Positions 49,469 to 60,312 of a stretch of DNA of 64,000 bases are shown piece after piece. The notes under the pieces are model-generated. The model ran no database searches. It saw only the letters and a list, made by a program, of their open reading frames with translations, and had not been told where the DNA came from. The DNA is taken from contig NZ_CP034767.1 in NCBI RefSeq assembly GCF_004005995.1, positions 1,550,001 through 1,614,000 of the forward strand, in the 5' to 3' direction. A program made the position numbers and the translations under genes. The first letter of the stretch is position 1. The number at the start of each line of letters is the position of its first letter. Source of the DNA: Devosia sp. 1566. GTDB lineage: Bacteria > Pseudomonadota > Alphaproteobacteria > Rhizobiales > Devosiaceae.

Positions 49469-50446
49469 CTAGCCGCCGAGGAACTCCATCTCGGTGCGCA
49501 GATCGACGTCTGCTCCGGCGCCGAGCAGGACCGAGGCGAGGATGCGGGCTTTGACGCCGTTGAGGTCGCCTGCAAAGATCACGCCGGCATCAAACAAATC
49601 CTTGCCCCCGCCATTGCCGTAAACCGGCTTCACCCGTCCGCGGGGACACCGCGAGGTAAGGATCACCGGTGTTCCTCCTGCAACGATCTGCGCGGCGGCC
49701 TGGGCGATGGCGGGGGTCGCATTGCCGACACCAAAGCCTTCGAGGATGATGGCCTTGCAGCCATTATCGGCGACATAGCGGATATATCGATCCGTCGCGC
49801 CCATGGTGAGCTTGATCAGCTCAATATCAGGCTCGACCGAAGTGGGCGCATAGGAGCGGCGCAGCGTTGGCCGCCGCTGGACCATGACGTGCTGACCATC
49901 GACTTCGCCCAGCTTGCCATGTTCGCCCGACATGAAAGTGTCAACGCGTGAGGTGTGGGTCTTGGTGACGTCTCGCGCGGCGTGGAATTCCCCCTCAAAG
50001 CAGATGGTGGCGCCCAGACCACTGGCGGCGGGCGCGGCGGCAAGCCGGACGGCGTCGGCGATGTTGCGTGGACCATCGGTATCGGGCTGGTCGGCCGCGC
50101 GCTGCGCGCCGGTGAACACCACCGGCTTGTCCGAGGCGAGCAGCAGGTCGGCCATGTAAGCGCTTTCTTCCATCGTGTCGGTGCCGTGGGTCACGACAAC
50201 GCCATCGCAGGCCGGGTCGGCCAAGCGCTCATTGATGCGCTGGGCGAGCGCAAAGGCGAGCGGAAGATCAAAGGCGTAGCTGCCGACATTGCAGAACTCG
50301 TCAACCTCCAGATCGATGCCGTCCAGCGGATCGCGCAGGGTAGTGCGCAGATCGGCGGCACCAATGCTTGCCGTTACACCACCGGTGGTCTCGTTGCGGC
50401 GCGAGGCGATCGTGCCTCCGGTGGTGATCAAGCAAACCGCACTCAT
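49469..50446 (-). CDS. L-asparaginase
   Basis: Hydrolyses asparagine (possibly also glutamine or related amides) to aspartate and ammonia. The 325 residues show the first catalytic threonine in TTGGTIAS, the second with its aspartate in THGTDTMEES, and the lysine in TKTHTS. No signal peptide is seen, so it is cytosolic. The ATG at 50446 is preceded by GGAGAAG; a TTG eight codons earlier is less likely. It is divergent from the imidase-like operon and is the nearest amide hydrolase to it. Confidence 0.9.
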   Translation of the reverse strand: MSAVCLITTGGTIASRRNETTGGVTASIGAADLRTTLRDPLDGIDLEVDEFCNVGSYAFDLPLAFALAQRINERLADPACDGVVVTHGTDTMEESAYMADLLLASDKPVVFTGAQRAADQPDTDGPRNIADAVRLAAAPAASGLGATICFEGEFHAARDVTKTHTSRVDTFMSGEHGKLGEVDGQHVMVQRRPTLRRSYAPTSVEPDIELIKLTMGATDRYIRYVADNGCKAIILEGFGVGNATPAIAQAAAQIVAGGTPVILTSRCPRGRVKPVYGNGGGKDLFDAGVIFAGDLNGVKARILASVLLGAGADVDLRTEMEFLGG

Positions 50447-50662
50447 CGGGCAAACACTTCTCCGCACCAAATAGCCGAGCCAACATATACACCGCTGTCA
50501 CTGGCCGGGCATTAACGTTTGCCGCCTGCCAAAGCCTAAACTTTGTGGCGCTTTGCCCGAATTTCATAGCGATCTTGCTGTTTCGCCGGGAAGACTGGCC
50601 TGTATACTCCATCCCAACTGGACCGTTGAAGCACTTGGAACTGCATCTGGGAAGGATAGGAC

Positions 50663-51562
50663 ATGGCTAAGGAAATCTTCGTTTCCTATGGGATCGACGT
50701 GGATGCCGTTGCAGGTTGGCTCGGCTCGTATGGCGGCGAAGACAGCCCTTGCGATATTTCGCGCGGCGCCTTTGCCGGCCATGTCGGGGCACCCCGCCTG
50801 CTGCGCATGTTCGAGAAATGGGGCATCAAGACCACCTGGTTCATTCCCGGCCACTCCATCGAGTCCTTCCGGGCGGAGATGAAGGCCGTGGCCGATGCGG
50901 GCCACGAAGTGGGCATGCATGGCTATAGCCATGAGAACCCGATCGCCATGACCCCCGAGCAGGAGGAGGCGATCTTCGACAAATGCGTGGCTCTCATCAC
51001 CGAACTGACGGGCAAGCCGCCCCGCGGCTATGTGGCGCCTTGGTGGGAGTTCGGCTCCAAGACCAACGAGCTGCTCAAGCAGAAGGGCATCCTTTACGAC
51101 CACTCCCTGATGCACAACGACCACCACCCCTATTATGTGACGGTTGGGGACCAGTGGACCAAGATCGACTATTCCCAGCATCCCTCGACCTGGATGAAGC
51201 CCTATACGCAAGGCGAAGAGACCGACCTCATCGAGATTCCGGCATCCTGGTACCTCGACGATCTGCCGCCGATGATGTTCATCAAGGCTTCGCCCAACAG
51301 CCATGGCTTTGTGAACCCGCGCGATATCGAGGAGATGTGGCGCGACCAGTTCGACTGGGTCTACGAGAACTATGATTATGCGGTGTTTCCGCTGACCATC
51401 CATCCCGATGTGTCGGGCAAGCCGCATGTGCTCAAGATGCATGAGCGGTTGTTCAACTACATGAAGGGCTTTGAGGGCGTGAAGTTCGTGCCCATGGAGG
51501 AGATTGCGGCCGATTTCGCCCAGCGCTACCCCAAGAGCGGCACGGCGCGGCCGCAATCCTGA
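50663..51562 (+). CDS. NodB-fold metal-dependent hydrolase, cyclic imide hydrolase (imidase)-like
   Basis: A 299-residue cytosolic protein of the polysaccharide deacetylase (NodB) superfamily. The probable metal site is Asp14 with His86 and His90 (HGYSHEN), and the conserved WWEFG and MHNDHHPYY stretches follow. No signal peptide or wall-binding part is present, which argues against a cell-wall deacetylase. From memory the sequence is much like the zinc imidase of Pseudomonas putida YZ-26, which opens cyclic imides to half-amides. It is first in an operon with a tiny Cys-motif protein and a CobW GTPase. GGGAAGGATAGG lies before the ATG. Confidence 0.75.
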   Translation: MAKEIFVSYGIDVDAVAGWLGSYGGEDSPCDISRGAFAGHVGAPRLLRMFEKWGIKTTWFIPGHSIESFRAEMKAVADAGHEVGMHGYSHENPIAMTPEQEEAIFDKCVALITELTGKPPRGYVAPWWEFGSKTNELLKQKGILYDHSLMHNDHHPYYVTVGDQWTKIDYSQHPSTWMKPYTQGEETDLIEIPASWYLDDLPPMMFIKASPNSHGFVNPRDIEEMWRDQFDWVYENYDYAVFPLTIHPDVSGKPHVLKMHERLFNYMKGFEGVKFVPMEEIAADFAQRYPKSGTARPQS

Positions 51563-51586
51563 TCGGCGGGAAAAAGGAGAGGCGGC

Positions 51587-51895
51587 ATGTGCGGGTTATG
51601 CGGCGTTCTCAATCATGCCGACCACTGGACCAGCGGGCCCGGTGAAGCCTCGGGTGCAACCCGGCCCGCAGCGGATCGGCACCTGCGGGCCGTGGCGGCC
51701 AACGACGTGCTGGCACTGTTCGGCCTCAAGCTCGAGAGCTGGGCGGGGCGCTATACGCTGCGCAGCCGAACCGGCAAGATGGCGGTGGTCGACAATCTCG
51801 GCGCCGTCTGGGTAGAGGCGGAGAAGTTGATCGGGCGGCCCTGCGATCCGCTCGACCCGGCGGTGCTGGCGCAACTAGAGGCGAGGGGCCGATGA
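51587..51895 (+). CDS. Small protein starting Met-Cys-Gly-Leu-Cys-Gly
   Basis: A 102-residue protein of unknown function. The N-terminus MCGLCGVLNHADHW looks like the N-terminal nucleophile region of class II glutamine amidotransferases (Met-Cys-Gly-Ile-x-Gly), but it is far too short to be one. The two cysteines with nearby His residues could instead bind metal. AGGAGAGG precedes the ATG, and its stop overlaps the CobW start by four bases, so it is clearly translated with its neighbours. Confidence 0.72.
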   Translation: MCGLCGVLNHADHWTSGPGEASGATRPAADRHLRAVAANDVLALFGLKLESWAGRYTLRSRTGKMAVVDNLGAVWVEAEKLIGRPCDPLDPAVLAQLEARGR

Positions 51896-52932
51896 GCGGC
51901 GTTCGGGAGCCGGTGGTCGCCAATCTCATCACTGGCTTTCTGGGGGCAGGGAAGACGTCACTGCTCAACCGGCTGCTGGCGCAACCGGCGCTGGCCGACA
52001 CCGCCGTCATCATCAACGAGTTCGGCGCAGTGGGGATCGATCATCTGCTGGTGCAGTCGGTTGATGATGACGTGGTGCTGCTCAAAAGCGGCTGCATCTG
52101 TTGCACCATTCGGGTCGATCTCAAGAACACGATCTTGTCCTTGTTCGAGCGGGTGCGGCGGGGGGAGATCCCGCCGTTCAGCCGGCTCGTGATCGAGACC
52201 ACGGGACTGGCCGATCCTGCGCCGATCATCGCGACGCTCAGCGCCGACTTGATGCTGAAATATCATCTGCGGCTGGGCAATGTCATAACCGTGGTGGATG
52301 TGCCCAATGGGGCGGGGAACCTTGCGGGCTTTGCGGAGTCCCGGCGCCAGGTGGCGGTCGCGGACCATATCATCATCAGCAAGGGTGACCTGGCGGACGC
52401 GGCGGCATTGACGGACCTGCGGCAGCAGTTGGGCCGGATCAACGGGGCCGCCAATGTCGTGGTGCTCGACGAAATGGGGGAGCCGTCTCAAGCTTTGCTG
52501 CTGGATACGCTCAACGATCCCGCCAGCCGGGTAGCAGCTGTAGCGCCCTGGCTCGGCGATGATGGAGGGCAGGATCATGGACACGAGGCGAGCCAGCACG
52601 GCACCATCGGCACCTTTGTGCTGGAGGCCGAACAGCCCATTGCCTGGCCGCGGTTTGCCTTATGGCTCTCCATGTTGATCCATAGCCATGGACGCAAGAT
52701 CCTGCGGCTCAAGGGGCTGGTCGACATCGAGGGGGCAGAAACGCCGGTTGTCGTCCATGGCGTGCAGCACCTCATCCACAAGCCGCTGCATCTGCCCGCC
52801 TGGCCCGATGGTGTCAGGCGAACCCGGATCGTCGTGATCGGGGAGGGCCTGGATCGCAACGTCATGCAGCGTTCCCTCGCGGCGTTCTGCCAGCCGGGGC
52901 AAGAGGCGCAGCCGAAACAGGCAGCGCAATAG
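51892..52932 (+). CDS. CobW/COG0523-family metallochaperone GTPase
   Basis: A 346-residue SIMIBI GTPase. Walker A is GFLGAGKT (15-22), the metal-binding CxCC is GCICC (68-71), the nucleotide motif near SKGD replaces the usual NKxD, and a CobW C-terminal domain follows. A His-rich stretch (QDHGHEASQHG) sits mid-protein. Members insert zinc, cobalt or iron into enzymes. Here the likely client is the imidase-like hydrolase of the same operon. No Zur box was recognised upstream. Confidence 0.88.
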   Translation: MSGVREPVVANLITGFLGAGKTSLLNRLLAQPALADTAVIINEFGAVGIDHLLVQSVDDDVVLLKSGCICCTIRVDLKNTILSLFERVRRGEIPPFSRLVIETTGLADPAPIIATLSADLMLKYHLRLGNVITVVDVPNGAGNLAGFAESRRQVAVADHIIISKGDLADAAALTDLRQQLGRINGAANVVVLDEMGEPSQALLLDTLNDPASRVAAVAPWLGDDGGQDHGHEASQHGTIGTFVLEAEQPIAWPRFALWLSMLIHSHGRKILRLKGLVDIEGAETPVVVHGVQHLIHKPLHLPAWPDGVRRTRIVVIGEGLDRNVMQRSLAAFCQPGQEAQPKQAAQ

Positions 52933-53063
52933 CACCAAAGAAATCAACGCTTCTTTGCTTGTTCCCACTAACCGGCCAATAGGCACGATCAGCTTTGGAG
53001 CAAGACGCCAGAGCCCGGCAATGGAATGGTGAGAGCACCAAACCAGTGTTCGCGAGGTAGCAA

Positions 53064-53444
53064 ATGTCTTCCGACTTTTGGGAGTTCCTGTGGCTGATCC
53101 TCTGGAGCTGTTTCCTGATCTCGTACCTGATGGTGCTGTTCCAGATCATTGCCGATATTTTCCGCGACCGTGACCTCAGCGGCTTTGCCAGGGCCGTCTG
53201 GATCATCGCGCTGCTGATTTTTCCAGTACTGACGGCGCTGGTTTACCTGGTGGTGCGCGGCAGCGGCATGACGATCCGCCGCAATCAGGACCTGCAGCGC
53301 ATGAGCGATGAAACGGAGAACTATATCCGCTCGGTAGCCGGGCGTTCTCCCGCCACCGAAATCGCCGATGCGCATGCCCTGCGCGAAGCGGGCGTCATTT
53401 CGGAAGACGAGTTCAGCCGCATCAAGTCCAAGGCGCTGGCCTAG
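53064..53444 (+). CDS. Membrane protein with PLDc_N-type helices and a SHOCT domain
   Basis: A 126-residue protein: two membrane helices (about 5-28 and 40-65) in the arrangement of the phospholipase D N-terminal 'PLDc_N' domain, then a linker and a C-terminal SHOCT motif (HALREAGVISEDEFSRIKSKAL). Such proteins are common and of unknown role. It stands alone, convergent with the ABC transporter operon. The ATG follows GCGAGGTAGCAA. Confidence 0.75.
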   Translation: MSSDFWEFLWLILWSCFLISYLMVLFQIIADIFRDRDLSGFARAVWIIALLIFPVLTALVYLVVRGSGMTIRRNQDLQRMSDETENYIRSVAGRSPATEIADAHALREAGVISEDEFSRIKSKALA

Positions 53445-53453
53445 TCCGGCAGA

Positions 53454-55226
<1,773 letters not shown>

Positions 55227-55232
55227 GGCTAG

Positions 55233-55255
55233 GCTCTCCCCGGGAAGGGGAGAGC
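55233..55255. other. Hairpin covering the ribosome site of the fused ATPase gene
   Basis: GCTCTCCCC and GGGGAGAGC form a 9-base stem around a short loop between the formamidase and ATPase genes. On the minus-strand transcript one arm is the ribosome-binding sequence of the ATPase gene, so folding could limit its translation. Alternatively it stabilises the upstream message. Confidence 0.5.
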
Positions 55256-55290
55256 GGACGTGCGGGTTGCCACGATGGCTGGGCAGGGTG

Positions 55291-56235
55291 TCACTCAAAG
55301 ACGATCCGGGGGAAGTAGAAGGAAACGACCCAGTTGGGCATGTCGACGATCTCGGAAATGCGCAGATCCCCACAGACCGAGCAGAGCATATAGGCGTCTT
55401 CCGCGCTGATCCCGTGCAGCTTGCCGAGCAGGTCGACCATGTTGCCAACCGCGGCACGAGCCCCGGCCATCAGATCGGGTCCGATGCCGGTGGTGACCTC
55501 ATAGCCCTTGATGTCGAGATGGTTGGTGACCGGGCCCGGCGTCGTGAAGCGCGGGAAGGCTAGGTTTGCGCCCTTGATCAGCTCGAATTTAAGCGAGATG
55601 TTCATCTGGCTCTCGATCGCGGTGCCGCAGACCTCGCCATCGCCCTGGGCGGCATGGGTGTCGCCCACCGAGAACAGCGCGCCTTCCACCTCGACGGGCA
55701 GGTAGAGAACGGCGCCGGTGCTGAGGTCGCGGATATCGAGATTGCCACCCACCCGGCGGGGCGGGACGACCGAGTGAGTGCCCGCCTCGGCCGGCGCCAC
55801 CCCGATCGTGCCCGGGAACGCCTTAAGGGGAACCTTGCCCTTGTCGGAATACAAGGTGGGGCTCATGGAGGCGGCATCATATTTCCAGAGCAGGAGCGCC
55901 GGATCGGTGAACTGATCGGCAAGGAGCCCAAAGCCGGGGATATTGGCCGTCCAGCCAAAGCCCGAGGGCTGGAACCCATCAATGGTGATCTTGAGCGCGT
56001 CCCCCGGCTGGGCGCCATCGACCAGGATGGGGCCGGTGACGGGATTGACCTTCGAGAAGTCAAGCGTGGAGACATCGGCCACGGCGCTGTCGGGGGTAAA
56101 ATGACCCGAGCCGCTGTCATGGCACTCGAACAGAACAGTTGAACCGGGCGCCACCGTTTGCACGGGCGGGATCGAACGATCCCACCCGAAATGATGATGC
56201 GCGCGGTGAATGGTGTAGTCGCAGTTACTGCACAT
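55291..56235 (-). CDS. Acetamidase/formamidase family hydrolase
   Basis: Predicted to hydrolyse a short amide to the acid plus ammonia in the cytosol. The 314 residues belong to the short form of the FmdA/AmdA family (Methylophilus FmdA is about 400). Family patterns include CHDSGSGHFTPDSAVADV, HAAQGDGEVCGTAIE and AYMLCSVCGDLRISEIVD. The ATG at 56235 overlaps the end of the binding-protein gene by 11 bases. It is the only catabolic enzyme inside the amiC operon, which suggests that its substrate or a precursor is what AmiC senses. Actual substrate unknown. Confidence 0.88.
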   Translation of the reverse strand: MCSNCDYTIHRAHHHFGWDRSIPPVQTVAPGSTVLFECHDSGSGHFTPDSAVADVSTLDFSKVNPVTGPILVDGAQPGDALKITIDGFQPSGFGWTANIPGFGLLADQFTDPALLLWKYDAASMSPTLYSDKGKVPLKAFPGTIGVAPAEAGTHSVVPPRRVGGNLDIRDLSTGAVLYLPVEVEGALFSVGDTHAAQGDGEVCGTAIESQMNISLKFELIKGANLAFPRFTTPGPVTNHLDIKGYEVTTGIGPDLMAGARAAVGNMVDLLGKLHGISAEDAYMLCSVCGDLRISEIVDMPNWVVSFYFPRIVFE

Positions 56236-57840
56236 CTTTGGCAAACACGTGATCGTAGTGGACGGGGATATGGACGGGGTCGACGAAAATGGCGTCGGGG
56301 CCGCCCAGGCGTTCGGAGCGGAGGGTGAAACGCTGCTCGTTGAAGATGGGCACCCAGGGGGCGTCCTCCATCACGCCGAGAAAGACGTCACGCCACATCT
56401 GCTCGCGCTCGGCCTGCTTGGCCGGATCGGTCACGGAGTCAGCGGCGACGGCCTGGGCGTCGAGGTCCTCATTGCAGTATTTGGACCAGTTCCAGCCGCC
56501 TTCAACGGCGCCAGCGCAGCCCAGGATCGGGCCATAGAAGTTGGAGGGATCGGGGAAGTCGGCGATCCAGGCCATGCCGCCAGACCAGATCATCGGGGCC
56601 GAGCCGTTGCCGCCGGCTTCGATCACATTGGCTTGGGCGAGGGAGCTGATCTCGGCCGTGATGCCGATGGCGGCCAGATCCTGCTGGATGGCCTGGGCAA
56701 TGCGCGGATTGGGATCGGTGTTGTAGACAAAGAGCTCTGTGGCAAATCCATCGGGATGACCGGCTTCGGCCAGCAGCGCCTTGGCCGCTTCCAGATCATA
56801 GGCATAGCCCTCATAGTCCGGCGCATAGCCAGGCATGGTCGGGGGCAGGGGCTGGTTGGCGGGAACGGCCCGGCCATTGATCACACGAACAATGCGATCC
56901 TTGTTGATCGCCATGTTGACGGCCTGGCGCACCTTGAGGTCGTCAAAGGGCGGCTGGGTGACGTTTAGGGTGATATAGCCGGTGTGAAGCTGGCCGCCTT
57001 CAACGATGAGGCCTTCATAATCGGGGTTCTGGCTGACCTGGACGAACTGGGCGGGCGGAATGCCGTCGCCGGGCATGTCGATCTCGCCGTTCTGGAGCGG
57101 AGCAGCGCGACGCTGGGCTCGACGCCGACCTCGAAGGTGATCTGGTCGAGCTTGGGCAGACCCGGCTCCCAGTAATCGGTGTTGCGCTCGAAAACGAGGC
57201 GCTGGCCCAGCGTCCATTCCGCCAGCTTGAAGGCGCCGGTGCCGACGGGGTGGGTGGCGAAATCGGCGCCCCATTCCTCGACGGCTTCCTTGGGGACGAT
57301 GGAGGCGAAGTTGAGCGCCATGACATGCAGGAACGTGGCATCGGGGCGGGTGAGCTTGACCGAGACCGTGAGCGGATCAACCACCGTTACGCCCGCAAGC
57401 TCGGTCGCTTCGCCGGCCGCCATGGCATCAAAGCCCTCGATGGAGGCGAAGAAGCCGGCGCCTGGGCTTTGCGTTGCCGGGTTCGTAACGCGCTCGAACG
57501 AGTATTTCACGTCATCGGCCGTCATTTCGCGGCCGTTGTGGAATTTGACGCCGGGGCGCAGCTTGAAGGTATAGGTCAGCTGGTCGGGGGAAAGCTCATA
57601 GCTTTCCGCGAGGCCCTGGCTCAGGGTCGAGGTGCCCGGCTCGTAGTCCATGAGGCCGTCAAAGAGCGACTTGATCATGGACCAGTTCTGCCAATCGTAG
57701 CCGATGGCGGGATCGAGCGTCGCCACGTCGTTTTGATAGGTGACGATCATGGCGCCACCCTGCTTGGCGTCCTGCGCCATTGTGGGTGAGGCGGCGAGAA
57801 GGACGGCGAAGGCAACCCCCGCCAGCAGTGATTTGCGCAT
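56225..57840 (-). pseudogene. Frameshifted substrate-binding protein of a peptide/amide ABC transporter
   Basis: Family 5 (DppA/OppA-type) periplasmic binding protein with a clean signal peptide ending at AQA near residue 22 and an ATG at 57840 after GGGAG. The frame holds from the start to about 57101, then the protein continues in another frame at LQNGEIDMPGDG and runs normally to a stop at 56225 (total about 535 residues). A single base seems to be missing near 57095-57101. Both halves look intact and the rest of the operon is whole, so a sequencing error or a very recent mutation is likely; true inactivation cannot be excluded. Confidence 0.85.
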
Positions 57841-57894
57841 CTTGTGGTTTCTCCCTTGAACGGCGTTTGTTTGAACGGACATTTGGATCCTCGC

Positions 57895-58815
57895 TCAGCG
57901 CAGCTTGATGCGGGGATCGATGAAGGGGGCGGCGAGGTCGGCGAGCAGATTGCCGATGACGATGGCGCAGGCGGAAACCAGCGTCACCCCCATGATGATG
58001 GGGATGTCGACGCGCTGGATCGCCTGCCAGGCGAGCTGGCCGATGCCGGGCCAGCTAAAGACGCTTTCCACCACGACGATGCCGGACATGAAGATACCGA
58101 TATCGATGCCGATCATGGCGAGGATCGGCAGGATGGCGTTCGGGACGGCGTGGCGCAGCAGCACCTGGTGGCGCTTGATGCCCTTGGCCTCGGCGGTACG
58201 GATGAAATCCTGGCGCAGCACCTCGATCATGGAGGAGCGCATCATCCGGGCGTACCAGCCGGCGCCGAGCAGCCCAAGGGTCAGGGACGGCAGCACCAGA
58301 TGCTGGAAGGTGCCGTAGCCGCCGATGGGGAACCATCCCAGCTGCACGGCGAATACATAAAGCAGCAGGATGCCGGCGACGAACTGCGGTGCTGACACGC
58401 CGACGAAGGACGCCACCATGAGGGCATTGTCGAAGGCGGAACCGCGCCGCACTGCCGCCAGCACGCCCAGCGTGAGGCCGATCACCAGTTCACAGACGAT
58501 GCCGCCGGCCATCAGCAGGAGGCTCGCCGGCAAGCGCGAGGCGATGAGGTCGGCCACTTCGGTGCGCTGCAGATAAGAGCGGCCGAGGTCGCCCTGCAGC
58601 AGGCCGGTGAGATAGCGCCAGTATTGCTCGTAAACGGGCCGATCGAGGCCCAATTGCTGGCGAATGCTTTCCACCGTTTCGGCGGTGGCGCTGCGGCCGG
58701 CGATCTGGCGCACGGGATCGGCGGGGAGGAGATAAAGCAGGGCATAGGTGATGAGGCTGATGCCAAAGAGGATCAGCACGGCCTGCAGCAACCGCCGAAG
58801 CACATAAAGGGTCAT
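57895..58815 (-). CDS. ABC transporter permease (DppB/OppB type)
   Basis: A 306-residue inner-membrane permease with six helices. The N-terminal pattern LRRLLQAVLILFGISLITYALLYLLPADP and the EAA loop (RTAEAKGIKRHQVLLRHAVPNA) are typical of oligopeptide-type permeases. It pairs with the DppC-like protein, whose stop codon overlaps its start by four bases. Substrates of this transporter class range from peptides to nickel and opines; here an amide or imide is inferred from context. Confidence 0.93.
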   Translation of the reverse strand: MTLYVLRRLLQAVLILFGISLITYALLYLLPADPVRQIAGRSATAETVESIRQQLGLDRPVYEQYWRYLTGLLQGDLGRSYLQRTEVADLIASRLPASLLLMAGGIVCELVIGLTLGVLAAVRRGSAFDNALMVASFVGVSAPQFVAGILLLYVFAVQLGWFPIGGYGTFQHLVLPSLTLGLLGAGWYARMMRSSMIEVLRQDFIRTAEAKGIKRHQVLLRHAVPNAILPILAMIGIDIGIFMSGIVVVESVFSWPGIGQLAWQAIQRVDIPIIMGVTLVSACAIVIGNLLADLAAPFIDPRIKLR

Positions 58816-59726
58816 GGCTGGCGCCCCCGTGAGGTGGGATCGAGAATGTCACGCAGCGCATCGCCGACAAGGTTGAAGCCCAGGGCCAGGAGGATGATGG
58901 CAAAGCCCGGAATGAAAACGAGCCAGGGCGCGGAGGCGAAATAGCTCTGGTTCTCGAAGATGATGTTGCCCCAGGAGGGGGTGGGCGGCCGCACCCCGAC
59001 GCCAAGAAAGCTCAGCGTAGCTTCCAGCAGCACGGTGGTGGAGATGCCCAGGGTGGCCCAGACAATGATGGTGGAGACGAGATGGGGCAGGATATGGCGG
59101 AAGAGGATGAGGGCCGAGCCGGCACCCAGCGAGCGTTCGGCGGTGATGAAGTCGCGTTCGGCCAGCGAGCTGGTTTCGGCGTAAAGGACGCGCGCCACCT
59201 GCACCCAGTTGACCATGGCGATGACGATGGCGACGATCCAGAGGCTCGGGCGGAAGATCGCCGCGAGCACGATGGCGAGGAGCAGGGCGGGAAAGCTCAT
59301 CATCAGATCGGTAAAGCGCATGAGGGCGGTGCCGATGATGCCGCGGAAATAACCGGCGGTGATTCCGACCAGCGCGCCGATGGTCACGGCAATGCCGTTG
59401 GCGACGACCCCGATGGTGAGCGACGTCTGGGCGCCATAGATCAGCCGGCTGAGGAGATCGCGGCCGAGGAGATCCGTGCCGAACCAGAACTGCGCATTGG
59501 GCGGCAACGGGGCGCCTTCGATGGTGAGGCCCTCGAAAAACTGCTCGCCCGGATCATACGGCGCGACGAATGGGGCAAGGACCGCGGCTGCGACGACGAG
59601 GGTGATGATGAGGAGGCCGATCACCGCGAGCGGGCGATGGAGCAATTGGGACAGCACCGAAGCGGGCTTGACCGGCGCGGCGGGAACGCCGCCGGGCGCC
59701 AGTTCAGGCGCGAGAACGTCGGTCAT
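58812..59726 (-). CDS. ABC transporter permease (DppC/OppC type)
   Basis: A 304-residue inner-membrane permease, the partner of the DppB-like subunit. It has the N-terminal OppC_N helix, the FGTDLLGRDLLSRLIYGAQTSL block and the EAA loop (ITAERSLGAGSALILFRHILPH). The ATG at 59726 lies inside the end of the antiterminator gene (23-base overlap) behind GGGGAG. Placing the transporter genes directly after amiC-amiR ties import to the sensor. Confidence 0.93.
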   Translation of the reverse strand: MTDVLAPELAPGGVPAAPVKPASVLSQLLHRPLAVIGLLIITLVVAAAVLAPFVAPYDPGEQFFEGLTIEGAPLPPNAQFWFGTDLLGRDLLSRLIYGAQTSLTIGVVANGIAVTIGALVGITAGYFRGIIGTALMRFTDLMMSFPALLLAIVLAAIFRPSLWIVAIVIAMVNWVQVARVLYAETSSLAERDFITAERSLGAGSALILFRHILPHLVSTIIVWATLGISTTVLLEATLSFLGVGVRPPTPSWGNIIFENQSYFASAPWLVFIPGFAIILLALGFNLVGDALRDILDPTSRGRQP

Positions 59727-60312
59727 TGTGCTCCCCTTCTTGGTGCACCAAGCGGGCAGCCATGATCTCGATGGTGACGCGCTCGCTCATCGCCATCTGG
59801 CGCAAGATGTCATAGGCGGCACTGGCCGTGCCCGCGCCTGCGGCCATCAGCTGGGCAGTGGCCTCGGCTACCACCTGACGGCCGGCGAGCTGGTCGCGTA
59901 GCCCTGCCAGTTCGGCCTGGAGAGCGGTGCGCTGCCGAAAGGCCGATGTCGCGATCACGAGTGTCGCATAGATGCCGCCGCTGCCCACGGGCTTGAGCAG
60001 ATGCGCATCGGCGCCTTGCCGGAGAGCCCAGGCGAGACGTCCCGGCGCTTCCGAGCCAATGAGGGCAATGGTGGGCATGGGCGCGGTGCCGGCCGGCCAG
60101 GGGAACTGGCCGTCATGGCCCATGTCGGCGTCGAAAAACAGCAGGTCGATGGGGGCGCTGGCAGCGTCGGGCGCCAGTTCGGGCCAGCACAGGGTTGAGC
60201 GGATGCCCAGCTGTTCGAGCTGGCGCACAATGGCGTCGACCACGGCATGCGGGCGGTGCAGGATCGGGGCGCGCTGGCCGACGAAATTGGGGGTGAGATC
60301 GGCCATTCTCAT
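59704..60312 (-). CDS. amiR: AmiR-like ANTAR antitermination regulator
   Basis: A 202-residue cytosolic RNA-binding regulator. The first 120 residues form a receiver-like domain lacking a normal phosphorylation signature, as in AmiR. A coiled coil follows (about 125-150), and the C-terminal ANTAR domain is recognised from AEATAQLM, then ILRQMAMSERVTIEIMAARL. In Pseudomonas aeruginosa AmiR is held by AmiC until an amide binds, then stops termination in the leader. The start overlaps the amiC stop (ATGA). The leader terminator before amiC is the evident target. Confidence 0.88.
   Translation of the reverse strand: MRMADLTPNFVGQRAPILHRPHAVVDAIVRQLEQLGIRSTLCWPELAPDAASAPIDLLFFDADMGHDGQFPWPAGTAPMPTIALIGSEAPGRLAWALRQGADAHLLKPVGSGGIYATLVIATSAFRQRTALQAELAGLRDQLAGRQVVAEATAQLMAAGAGTASAAYDILRQMAMSERVTIEIMAARLVHQEGEHNDRRSRA

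Noticed and set aside
56225..57274. Independent 349-codon gene start inside the binding protein region
   Set aside because: Its first 60 residues are an Arg-rich out-of-frame reading; only the part after about 57100 is binding-protein sequence, so a frameshift explains it better.
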